From Pseudomonadota bacterium (lineage in GTDB: Bacteria > Pseudomonadota > Gammaproteobacteria > Acidithiobacillales > Acidithiobacillaceae): DNA of 5,798 nt. The notes below the pieces were generated by a model. That model was not told where the DNA came from, ran no database searches, and saw nothing but the letters and a program-made list of their open reading frames with translations. The position numbers and the translations under genes were made by a program. The stretch lies in NCBI GenBank assembly GCA_021840785.1, contig JAKBXD010000126.1:1-5798 (forward strand). The letters run 5' to 3'. Positions 1 through 5,578 of the stretch are shown here, one piece after another; the stretch's first letter is position 1; every line of letters begins with the position of its first letter.

Positions 1-1
1 T

Positions 2-385
2 CAGGTCATCGCGGCGTTACTCGGGGAACTCGGGGACCTAACGCGGTTTGACGACCCCCGGCAAGCCCAAAAGATGGCTGGCCTGAATTTGACGCAAAAC
101 AGCTCTGGTTATCACCAAGGCCGGACGCACATCGCGAAGCGGGGACGCCCCGGAGCGCGGGCGGTCCTCTATCAGGCCGCCTGTGCGGCAGTGGCCCACA
201 ATGCAGAGTGGAAGATGTGGTATCAGCAACTCACCCGCCGGGCCGTGCGTCCCTTGGCCCCCAAAGCCGCGCTGGTGGCAGTCGCCACCAAGCTCTTACG
301 GGTCGCGTGGGCTTGCATGAAACACCGGGAGGCCTATGACCCGAGTCGACTCTTTGGCACACCGGAGGTGATGCCGGCCGCGTAG
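2..385 (+). CDS. IS110-superfamily transposase, C-terminal fragment (cut by window start)
   Basis: Frame 2 is open from the first bases to a TAG stop at 383-385, giving about 127 residues; the N-terminus lies outside the window. The visible part matches my knowledge of the C-terminal Transposase_20 (IS116/IS110/IS902) domain: a run ending RFDDPRQAQKMAGL, then NSSGYHQGRTHIAKRG, then a helical ALYQAACAAV segment. In this family the C-terminal domain supplies a catalytic serine, and the SSG here is the natural candidate. The DEDD RuvC-like N-terminal domain is not visible, so it cannot be said whether the full gene is intact. The family recombines DNA under guidance of a bridge/seek RNA encoded in the element's own non-coding end. 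The gene runs in the same direction as the 157-residue gene downstream, separated by a structured non-coding stretch. Family assignment is confident; subgroup (IS110 or IS1111) is not determinable. Confidence 0.87.
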   Translation, partial: QVIAALLGELGDLTRFDDPRQAQKMAGLNLTQNSSGYHQGRTHIAKRGRPGARAVLYQAACAAVAHNAEWKMWYQQLTRRAVRPLAPKAALVAVATKLLRVAWACMKHREAYDPSRLFGTPEVMPAA

Positions 386-658
386 TGGCCATTCACACTT
401 CGGTTCTGTCTCGGACGTGGGAAGTCGTGATTCTCCTGTTGGGCCTTCACTACGGTGGAGTGACCCCGTAAATAAGTCCGGCTCCCACGTCTCTCTACCT
501 CACGTCAAGCTGAACGAAGGATTGGCCGGGCTGAGACCCTGTAAGACATGGTAGGGTTCGCTAACGTGACATGGTATCGAGACCGCCCGAGAGGGAATCG
601 AAGTGAGAGACCGTCAAATTCTATGAAATCAAGAGCAAACCAACCAAAACATTAAGGT
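386..658 (+). ncRNA. Structured non-coding end of the IS110 element; candidate bridge/seek RNA
   Basis: No convincing gene lies between the transposase stop and the next ribosome binding site. A perfect 9-bp inverted repeat, GACGTGGGA at 414-422 and TCCCACGTC at 483-491, encloses a second hairpin: TCACT 447-451 pairs with AGTGA 459-463, and GGG 441-443 can pair with CCC 464-466 around a three-base bulge. GACATGGTA occurs twice, at 545-553 and 568-576, and GAGACC three times (533, 579, 607). Members of the IS1111 subgroup encode their guide RNA downstream of the transposase, so position and nested fold fit such an RNA. That assignment is inference; the exact IS end and RNA ends are not visible. 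The stretch could equally hold only IS end sequence and a promoter for the next gene. Confidence 0.4.
414..491. repeat. 9-bp perfect inverted repeat enclosing a nested hairpin
   Basis: The arms are GACGTGGGA (414-422) and TCCCACGTC (483-491), with one extra G-U pair possible at 413/492. The 60-nt interior carries its own TCACT/AGTGA hairpin with a 7-nt loop. It lies 28 bp past the transposase stop and is the strongest structural signal in this non-coding stretch. Confidence 0.7.
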
Positions 659-664
659 AGGAGG
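659..664 (+). promoter_or_regulatory. Ribosome binding site that decides the start of the 157-residue gene
   Basis: A perfect AGGAGG lies here, within AAGGTAGGAGGAG. It is only 1 nt from the in-frame GTG at 666 but 10 nt from the ATG at 675. The other two complete genes in the window also show 10-nt spacing from their ribosome binding sites, so ATG 675 is the better start. Confidence 0.75.
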
Positions 665-674
665 AGTGTGTGAA

Positions 675-1148
675 ATGGAGTTGCCAAATAATTGGGCGGA
701 TAAGCTCGCCGCACAAGCACATCAACAGCAGGAAGACAAAGAGGCTCGGCGAAGGGGAAACGTCGAGCGGGCCCAAAAAGAGTTAGAGGTGAAACAGGAT
801 CAGCTCAATCACGTTGGTCAACTATTCAAGACGATTCCACGTGGACTGAACGAAATTGCAAAAAGCGCGAAGAGCCCAGTCGTCTTTGAAGAATGGTTGC
901 TGGGCCGCCCAATTCCACTAGGAGTGCCCCGTCAGGGAGATGGCACAACGACACCATGGATCCTTGTAAAAAAAGGGTCATCTGAAAGCGTCATTTATGC
1001 CACCTACTTCAACGGCTCCATAAAGATCTCACTTGCGAAACGGAGCGCGCAGGTACAGGCGGAGGATCTTTGGGAAGGCCCTCTGGACGATACGGAAATC
1101 CTCAATGCCATCACAAAGTACTATTTCGGCGTTGCGTTGTCTGACTAG
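675..1148 (+). CDS. Hypothetical protein, 157 residues, unknown function
   Basis: I do not recognise this protein. It starts at ATG 675, chosen over GTG 666 because of the ribosome binding site distance, and ends with TAG at 1146-1148. Residues about 8-45 are rich in Q, E, K and R with few hydrophobics, predicting a long helix or coiled coil (for example QQQEDKEARRRGNVERAQKE). Residues about 60-157 look like a compact mixed alpha/beta domain with aromatic and hydrophobic alternation (FEEWLLGRPIPLGVP, WILVKKG, VIYATYFNGSIKISLAKR). There is no signal peptide, transmembrane segment, Cys cluster or P-loop, so it is probably cytoplasmic. Base use is visibly more AT-rich than the primase gene, suggesting a separate origin. 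It runs convergent to the primase-helicase and sits between IS debris and the replication module, a typical cargo position. Strong ribosome binding site and coherent reading frame make it a real gene. Confidence 0.8.
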   Translation: MELPNNWADKLAAQAHQQQEDKEARRRGNVERAQKELEVKQDQLNHVGQLFKTIPRGLNEIAKSAKSPVVFEEWLLGRPIPLGVPRQGDGTTTPWILVKKGSSESVIYATYFNGSIKISLAKRSAQVQAEDLWEGPLDDTEILNAITKYYFGVALSD

Positions 1149-1230
1149 CTAGTGGCGGACTCACTATAATGTTTACTTTGGCACACACGGGCACAGGTTT
1201 GTTTCTACTACACGAATCAAAGAGCCAGCC
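1149..1230. other. Convergent intergenic junction
   Basis: This is the gap between the plus-strand 157-residue gene and the minus-strand terminator. It includes a TATAAT hexamer at 1165-1170 on the plus strand, preceded 18 nt upstream by a weak CTGACT. No gene and no terminator for the 157-residue gene were found here. Confidence 0.5.
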
Positions 1231-1264
1231 AAACAGAAAGCCGCCCAGCATAACGTTGGGCGGC
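1231..1264 (-). terminator. Intrinsic terminator of the primase-helicase gene
   Basis: Read on the minus strand, GCCGCCCA (1264-1257) pairs with TGGGCGGC (1247-1240) to give an uninterrupted 8-bp GC-rich stem, and is followed at once by TTTCTGTTT (1239-1231). It begins 16 nt after the primase stop codon at 1281. On the plus strand the stem is followed by CCGCACAGG with no T-run, so it acts only for minus-strand transcription. Confidence 0.82.
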
Positions 1265-1280
1265 CCGCACAGGGGCAACT

Positions 1281-4200
1281 TTAGAATGGCAGTGGATGAT
1301 GCGGATCTACATCCGTGCTCCAATCGGGGCTGTCACATTGGGCCAGCCACTCGTTCAGTTTCGGAAGATTGATGGCGTATCCGGAGGTGTGCATAGCTTT
1401 GGAGTATCGTTGAGACGATTTGTAGGTCGCCCATGGCACGTCGCGGAGCAGCTCCCGTGCGGAGCTGGCAATCCCAGCCCGCTTTAAGATGAATGTGTCG
1501 ATATTTGGACCGGTCATGCGCAACTCCTGTTCGGCCTCGAGCCAAGCGGCAGGAACCGGATAACGGTGGCCGATCCATTCAGTGGTTTCGTTGATTTCGT
1601 GGAGATACGAGCCAATGAACGTCTGGATGGCCTCGGCGGCCGCACGCACGGCAGTTCGTCCCCGCAGACGGGAGACGGATTGCAAGACGGTTGCTGACAA
1701 TTGATCCCAATGGCGATCCATGATGGTCGGCGGGTACGGGTCGAATTCCTCTCCGCCCGACGTCCAATGCAAGACTTGGGCCGCGCCCATTAGAATTGGA
1801 GTCCAGAGGGCCACAAGACGACTCGCGTTGCCGGCATCAATGCCCGACTCCTGACAAAGGATGCGAATTCGCGCCGCCATTTCATCGTAGCGCTCAGATA
1901 GATGGTCCTCGGCATCGCGGATGATGCGCGCCCATGCCAAGCCGGCATGTCCATAGTGGCCCGGCACGCCGTTCGCACCTTTCAGGGTCTTCAGCGCGTC
2001 GTTGATAAGCGTCGCGATCTTGTCAGTCTTCGCTTCGAATGGTTCGGAGGGGATTTCCACAATGCGCGTTTGGGCCCCTCGTCCCGAAATTTCGCGGTCG
2101 TGTAGGATTGTGGCTTCGTGCGACGTCAGGACCAACTGTGCCCACGTCGCCACGTTATCTAATTGACCGGATTGACTAGTGCCTCGCCCACGCCCCGTGC
2201 CCCCGTGGATGGCGTACACGGTTGTAGATAACTCTTTCATCCCTTCTTCTCCCCTAGAGTTCAGTAGTAGCTTGAGATCGTCGAAGATGGTGACCGTATG
2301 GCGGGTGGCTGCCATGAGCCGCTCGCGGGCCGTCGCGGTGGAATCCCAGGATGCGACCAGTGTGTCCGGGTTTCCCCAAACCGTAGAACCTATCATTAGG
2401 GTCCAACTCTTGCCGGATGCGTATGGGGCGGACAGGACGACCAGTCCGCTGGGTTCCTTTCGAGCCCCAAGCAAGGGGCCAGCCAGCGCGGCGCCAAGAA
2501 TAACAAGGATGATGGGGCGAATTCGACCGTCGTCACGGTGGATGACTGTGGCGATGGTTTGCCGCCAAACATCGAACGTGCCGGACCTCTTGTAGGCCGC
2601 GACCTGCGACTGTTGGGTGTTTTGCGAGCTCATGAGGTGCGTGCCGCCATCGAGATCTCCATCGCCCGTGACGAAGTTGGTGAATCGGTCATCTACCCAC
2701 CCGTATGCCTCGACGGCGTGGAGGAATTGCAGTTGCGCGATGTTGCGTTGCTCAATCTCGATTAGTACGGGCTGGACACGGCCGGGAAGCGACTGGATAA
2801 TCAGGGGATCCCAGTCGGGCTTCTTCAAGGCAAAGCTGTCGCGGTGGTAGTCAGGCGGAACGTTCTTTAGGACCCAAGACGGCTCCTCCGGGGAGAATTT
2901 CAGAATCGCCCAGCGCGTGAAACGTCGCGTTCCGTCGGCATTATTCACGACCGCGACGGGGACGGCCACACTACATAGGGGGATCTCGGAATCTGGCAGG
3001 ATAAACATGCCGTTCTTAACTTGCGGAACCACCATGCAGCTCAGGTCGTATTCCCCGCATCGGGTGGGTAGCTCCGGTGCCTGTTCTTCCAGCTTTCCGA
3101 ACACGAGCCATCCGGAAGCTCCCAGCACGCGGCGACGATCCCCTAGCGCCTTCTTCCAGTTGCGCCAGGATAACGCGTGCTCCGAGATGAGGTTTCGAAT
3201 TCGAGCGGTTACCCGCTCGTAGTTGGCGGGAGACTTTTCCAATTCTAGTATGCTGTCGAGGAACGTCTCGTCGAAAAGTTGACCTATGACTGCGTCATCC
3301 GTTGCGTCGGACAAGTCGTCTAGTTGCCTCATTACGTCCTCGGGAGACGAGGGGCGGTCTAACGGCGGGTGGTTTCGCTCCCAAATTTCCCGCCCGATCC
3401 GGGTGATTTCGTCGCGAAACTCGCGTGGGGAACGCCGGCCCCGATGGTCGGTCAGGGCGTCGAAAAGCTGGCGCATGGCGTCGTCTTCCCATTCGGCATA
3501 GTGCGGCAGAGCAGCTTGAAAGAATTGGTCCAAAGGGTGACGAAGATTGTATCCGAACTTGCCTTTGATGGTTGGACCCAATTGGGCCACCGCACTTAGC
3601 GCATCAGCGGTGGACTCGAAAGCCCACTCCGCCGCCTCAGCCGACGTGTTTGACAGGTCCGCTGGGTTGGAGTCGCTGACCGACGCAGCGGATCCGACCG
3701 AGGTCATTCGTAACTGAGCGGGACTCGTGATTCGTCCCTTGAATCGGCAGCCGTCGCAGTGTCCTCCGAGTTCGGCCAGCGTCCGGCATGTGGCGGGTCC
3801 ACCCTCCCCGTCCTGTAAAAAACGCAGAGCGTGGTCGATCTTAACGTCAGTTTCCTCGGGGCTGTAGCGGGGGTCCCCGGCGGAGAGACTGTGGGCGGCT
3901 TCGCGTCCGTCGGCGGCTGTCATCACGACGGTGATGTCCTTGTGCCACCGGGGTTCCGGGATCAATGTGTCCGCATGCTCCGCATCCCATGCCAGCGATG
4001 GACAAAGGTCTAGAATGCGGCGCGCCGATCCATTGGCGGCAAACGGTGCCGTCGACGCGCTGGCGCGGTTCTTGGCCCCCGTCGCGGAGCGGAGCGGCCG
4101 GTCGACGCGGTCCGGGATGGTCTCCAATAGCGCTCGCGCGTGCACCGAGTCCGCCATCTCCGTCTGCGCCCATGCGATTACAGGCAAGCCGTCGCCATAT

Positions 4201-4832
4201 TTCCGATTTACCGATCCGGGGAGACGTAAGAGACGGGACAAGTCCTTGACGGCCGGATCGGAGGACTTTAGGACCGTTTCGAGATTCTGAGTCAGCCACC
4301 GTTGCAGTCGCGCGCCTTCAGCTGGCGGCAACACCTCGTCGAGGATCCAATACGCATGGATCCCGGCGCCTGACATGACGGCGACATGCGGTCGTGGCAG
4401 TCCCCAGCTCGCCAAGAATCCCGATGCCTCTGTGTCCCCCTGGAACAGAAATGACAGGGCATATGGTAATTCGTCAACGACGTCCACCTTCGCCAAGTCG
4501 AAATCCGCAATGAGGATTCGGGATGCGGCAACCTTTTCGGCAATCCGTCGTTTGTCGACCAAGGGGCGAGTCGAGAAGTACAGGTCATCGTGATTCGCGG
4601 CCGGAATCCAGTGTCGCACCGCATCTAGCGATTGAGTGAATCGCTGTTGGGTGGCGCGGCCTTGGGAAATCTGCCAGTATTCGTCGCCGTTATACCCGTC
4701 CATGATCAGGTGGACAAATTCGTCCGGTGTGATTCGACGATAGCGTCCGTGTTTCAGCGCCGCTTCGTATGCCTTGCGCATCTCCAGAATACGCTCCAGC
4801 GGGACGGAGTCGTGTGGTATCATGGGACTCAT
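1281..4832 (-). CDS. Fused primase-helicase: AEP-type primase core plus DUF927-like P-loop ATPase
   Basis: This 1183-residue protein probably primes and unwinds DNA for replication of the mobile element. Residues 106-113 (ILIADFDL) give the DxD metal motif of archaeo-eukaryotic primases, 154-162 (SGAGIHAYW) the SGxxH-type motif, and 197-211 (DLSRLLRLPGSVNRK) the third core motif. Near 349-362, C349, C359 and C362 with H358 (CRTLAELGGHCDGC) look like a small zinc site. The second half matches DUF927-type superfamily 3-like helicases: Walker A APYASGKS at 802-809 (Ala in place of the usual first Gly), Walker B HTVTIFDD at 845-852, and a likely arginine-finger segment GRGAQTRIVEIP at 917-928. 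The roughly 180-residue tail may bind DNA. Start is ATG 4832, 10 nt after AGGAGG (4848-4843); the Met at codon 4 is too far from it. It follows the HTH gene in the same direction and ends before a terminator. Domain calls are from remembered motifs, not a search. Confidence 0.85.
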   Translation of the reverse strand: MSPMIPHDSVPLERILEMRKAYEAALKHGRYRRITPDEFVHLIMDGYNGDEYWQISQGRATQQRFTQSLDAVRHWIPAANHDDLYFSTRPLVDKRRIAEKVAASRILIADFDLAKVDVVDELPYALSFLFQGDTEASGFLASWGLPRPHVAVMSGAGIHAYWILDEVLPPAEGARLQRWLTQNLETVLKSSDPAVKDLSRLLRLPGSVNRKYGDGLPVIAWAQTEMADSVHARALLETIPDRVDRPLRSATGAKNRASASTAPFAANGSARRILDLCPSLAWDAEHADTLIPEPRWHKDITVVMTAADGREAAHSLSAGDPRYSPEETDVKIDHALRFLQDGEGGPATCRTLAELGGHCDGCRFKGRITSPAQLRMTSVGSAASVSDSNPADLSNTSAEAAEWAFESTADALSAVAQLGPTIKGKFGYNLRHPLDQFFQAALPHYAEWEDDAMRQLFDALTDHRGRRSPREFRDEITRIGREIWERNHPPLDRPSSPEDVMRQLDDLSDATDDAVIGQLFDETFLDSILELEKSPANYERVTARIRNLISEHALSWRNWKKALGDRRRVLGASGWLVFGKLEEQAPELPTRCGEYDLSCMVVPQVKNGMFILPDSEIPLCSVAVPVAVVNNADGTRRFTRWAILKFSPEEPSWVLKNVPPDYHRDSFALKKPDWDPLIIQSLPGRVQPVLIEIEQRNIAQLQFLHAVEAYGWVDDRFTNFVTGDGDLDGGTHLMSSQNTQQSQVAAYKRSGTFDVWRQTIATVIHRDDGRIRPIILVILGAALAGPLLGARKEPSGLVVLSAPYASGKSWTLMIGSTVWGNPDTLVASWDSTATARERLMAATRHTVTIFDDLKLLLNSRGEEGMKELSTTVYAIHGGTGRGRGTSQSGQLDNVATWAQLVLTSHEATILHDREISGRGAQTRIVEIPSEPFEAKTDKIATLINDALKTLKGANGVPGHYGHAGLAWARIIRDAEDHLSERYDEMAARIRILCQESGIDAGNASRLVALWTPILMGAAQVLHWTSGGEEFDPYPPTIMDRHWDQLSATVLQSVSRLRGRTAVRAAAEAIQTFIGSYLHEINETTEWIGHRYPVPAAWLEAEQELRMTGPNIDTFILKRAGIASSARELLRDVPWATYKSSQRYSKAMHTSGYAINLPKLNEWLAQCDSPDWSTDVDPHHPLPF

Positions 4833-4842
4833 AGGATGTAGA

Positions 4843-4848
4843 CCTCCT
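4843..4848 (-). promoter_or_regulatory. Ribosome binding site of the primase-helicase gene
   Basis: The minus strand reads AGGAGG here (AGGAGGTC in full), 10 nt before ATG 4832. This fixes the start of the large gene. Confidence 0.8.
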
Positions 4849-4854
4849 ATATTC

Positions 4855-4886
4855 TGAACGGAGAGCGTGACAGCGCTGTCCGTTCA
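4855..4886. promoter_or_regulatory. Dyad between the HTH and primase genes: operator or attenuator candidate
   Basis: The arms TGAACGGAGAGCG (4855-4867) and CGCTGTCCGTTCA (4874-4886) pair over 13 positions with one G-G mismatch and a 6-nt loop. A perfect 12-bp palindrome GACAGCGCTGTC (4869-4880) overlaps the right arm, so two exclusive folds are possible. It sits in the 71-bp gap between HTH stop and primase start, ending 6 nt before the ribosome binding site as read on the minus strand. On the minus strand no T-run follows, so it is not a simple terminator in the operon direction. On the plus strand TCGTTTTT follows. A protein operator, perhaps for the HTH protein, or a structured leader that tunes primase expression is most likely. 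Confidence 0.55.
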
Positions 4887-4903
4887 TCGTTTTTGGGAAA
4901 TTC

Positions 4904-5116
4904 TCACGAGGCTCCGTCATTAAGCGCATTCACTACTGTGACAATCGCCTCCGTCTCCATCCAGTCCATGAGCCGTTGCCGTGGCACCCGCAACTGACGC
5001 CCCATTCGAACGGAGGGGATGATGTGCTGGCGAATCAATTCGTACACCCGATGAGGCGATACCCGGAGCACGTCCGCCGCTTCCGGGACCGTTAAGAGTA
5101 ATGGCAACTCATTCAT
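4904..5116 (-). CDS. Excisionase-type helix-turn-helix DNA-binding protein, 70 residues
   Basis: Residues about 7-54 match the MerR-like HTH_17/excisionase family: LTVPEAADVLRVSPHRVYELIRQ forms the helix-turn-helix, followed by IPSVRMGRQLRVPRQRLMDWME, the usual wing and last helix. Length is typical. ATG 5116 is preceded 10 nt upstream by AAGGAGA (5133-5127), which supports the start; the TGA stop is at 4904-4906. Proteins of this family act as excisionases (recombination directionality factors) or as small regulators of plasmid and integrative-element genes. It lies 71 bp upstream of the primase-helicase in the same direction and is probably in one operon with it. No integrase is visible, so a regulatory role on the adjacent dyads is as likely as an excision role. 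Family assignment is firm; exact role is inferred. Confidence 0.85.
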   Translation of the reverse strand: MNELPLLLTVPEAADVLRVSPHRVYELIRQHIIPSVRMGRQLRVPRQRLMDWMETEAIVTVVNALNDGAS

Positions 5117-5126
5117 CGCAATGTAG

Positions 5127-5133
5127 TCTCCTT
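5127..5133 (-). promoter_or_regulatory. Ribosome binding site of the HTH gene
   Basis: The minus strand reads AAGGAGA here, 10 nt before ATG 5116, the same spacing as for the other two complete genes. Confidence 0.75.
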
Positions 5134-5149
5134 TGTTTGGTATCGTCTT

Positions 5150-5187
5150 CCTGTATTACGGTACAGGCCGGTGTCAAAGAATGTCAA
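5150..5187 (-). promoter_or_regulatory. Probable promoter of the HTH-primase operon, with overlapping dyad operator
   Basis: Read on the minus strand, two perfect TTGACA boxes (5187-5182 and 5177-5172) sit 10 bp apart inside a direct repeat of CTTTGACA. The -10 elements are poor: TACCGT (5163-5158) at 18 nt from the first box, or TACAGG (5155-5150) at 16 nt from the second. Both fall in CTGTATTACGGTACAG (5151-5166), a CTGT-N8-ACAG dyad. A repressor bound there would block RNA polymerase. That the pair of TTGACA boxes is a tandem operator rather than two -35 boxes is also possible. Confidence 0.5.
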
Positions 5188-5242
5188 AGCTGGCGAATTG
5201 GAGCAATTACCCACCCAACTGGAGAACTCGCTTTTCTTCAGG

Positions 5243-5267
5243 AAACCTTAAGGATAAATTAAGGTTT
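5243..5267. repeat. AT-rich 9-bp perfect inverted repeat
   Basis: AAACCTTAA (5243-5251) and TTAAGGTTT (5259-5267) form perfect arms around a 7-bp spacer. The left part also contains the 8-bp palindrome CCTTAAGG (5246-5253). It lies about 125 bp upstream of the HTH start codon in the most AT-rich stretch of the non-coding region. It is suited to a dimeric regulator or an initiator protein, and could be part of a replication origin. No T-run follows on either strand, so it is not a terminator. Confidence 0.55.
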
Positions 5268-5316
5268 ACTCAAGCATAGAGACCAGGTCGGTTCATATAC
5301 GGTAGTTAGTCATCAA

Positions 5317-5351
5317 AGGGACTTCGAAACGGTGCGTCCCTATGTTGTTTT
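5317..5351 (+). terminator. Weak hairpin with T-rich tail
   Basis: AGGGAC (5317-5322) and GTCCCT (5336-5341) form a 6-bp stem with a 13-nt loop, followed by ATGTTGTTTT. It resembles a weak plus-strand terminator, but no gene feeds into it. It may be an unrelated small inverted repeat. Confidence 0.2.
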
Positions 5352-5373
5352 CCCAACGGGTGGGTAAGACGTA

Positions 5374-5382
5374 TGCTATAGA
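5374..5382 (+). promoter_or_regulatory. Possible extended -10 promoter of the antisense RNA
   Basis: TGCTATAGA gives a TGn extended -10 followed by TATAGA. No good -35 is present at normal distance. It lies just ahead of the structured plus-strand segment opposite the toxin remnant, where an antitoxin RNA promoter would be expected. Confidence 0.3.
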
Positions 5383-5386
5383 AGTG

Positions 5387-5508
5387 GGAGCCGAGGTTGC
5401 ACCCTCGACTCTTCGGCACAGCGCCCCGGCAGGGCAGCTTATCCCGGATAATTCAAACGACACCGGATAACCGCCATCCCGATGGGCTATCAGGGGCGGT
5501 TCTTCTGG
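5387..5508 (+). ncRNA. Candidate antisense (antitoxin-like) RNA of the decayed toxin unit
   Basis: This segment is densely self-complementary: CGAGG 5392-5396 with CCTCG 5403-5407, an alternative GCCGA 5390-5394 with TCGGC 5413-5417, and GCCC 5423-5426 with GGGC 5432-5435. A final AACCGCC 5469-5475 pairs with GGCGGTT 5495-5501 and is followed by CTTCT, which could terminate plus-strand transcription. CCGGATAA is repeated at 5444-5451 and 5463-5470. Its end overlaps the 3' end of the minus-strand toxin remnant, the arrangement of txpA/RatA-like type I toxin-antitoxin pairs. Sequences like the 5420-5450 part recur, in my memory, beside holin-like toxin genes of Firmicutes; I cannot verify this. 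Existence and ends of the RNA are inferred. Confidence 0.4.
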
Positions 5509-5578
5509 GTTAGCGCGATAATCGCCGCGACAAGCGGTGCCAACGCAACCGCAAACGTGAGACTCGGTTATTGGTCAT
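5490..5578 (-). pseudogene. Frameshifted holin-like toxin (type I toxin remnant)
   Basis: On the minus strand, one frame ending at TGA (5492-5490) encodes SLTFAVALAPLVAAII and then ALTQKNRP. This hydrophobic helix with a short charged tail is characteristic of small holin-like or TxpA-type membrane toxins, usually about 30 residues. The frame is blocked just upstream by TAA (5570-5568) and has no proper start. The nearest ATG (5578) reads MTNNRV in a frame one base off, so an indel between about 5562 and 5575 would rejoin them. No ribosome binding site precedes that ATG. When intact, such a protein would insert in the membrane and be held in check by an antisense RNA; here it is probably dead. 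A start at TTG 5543, giving a 17-residue peptide, is possible but lacks a ribosome binding site. Confidence 0.5.

Noticed and set aside
666..674. GTG at 666 as the start of the 157-residue gene
   Set aside because: It lies 1 nt after the AGGAGG ribosome binding site, too close for initiation; ATG 675 has the same 10-nt spacing as the other genes.
2179..2595. 138-codon plus-strand open frame opposite the ATPase domain
   Set aside because: It is antisense to the Walker A/B region of a well-supported gene, with low-complexity Ser/Arg/Pro composition typical of a shadow frame.
3847..4299. 150-codon minus-strand open frame in this stretch
   Set aside because: It lies wholly inside the primase gene in another frame, is rich in Arg, Gly and Pro as expected of a shifted GC-rich frame, and has no ribosome binding site.
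4855..4895. Plus-strand intrinsic terminator formed by the 4855-4886 stem and TCGTTTTT
   Set aside because: Shape is acceptable, but no plus-strand gene ends here and the T-run starts 4 nt after the stem; an operator or leader role for the minus-strand operon explains it better.
4690..4929. 79-codon minus-strand frame bridging the HTH and primase genes
   Set aside because: It overlaps both supported genes out of frame, runs through the dyad and lacks a ribosome binding site.
479..5393. 10-base inverted match CGGCTCCCAC (479-488) with GTGGGAGCCG (5384-5393)
   Set aside because: Many 10-base matches are expected by chance in a window of this length, so it is not evidence of element ends.
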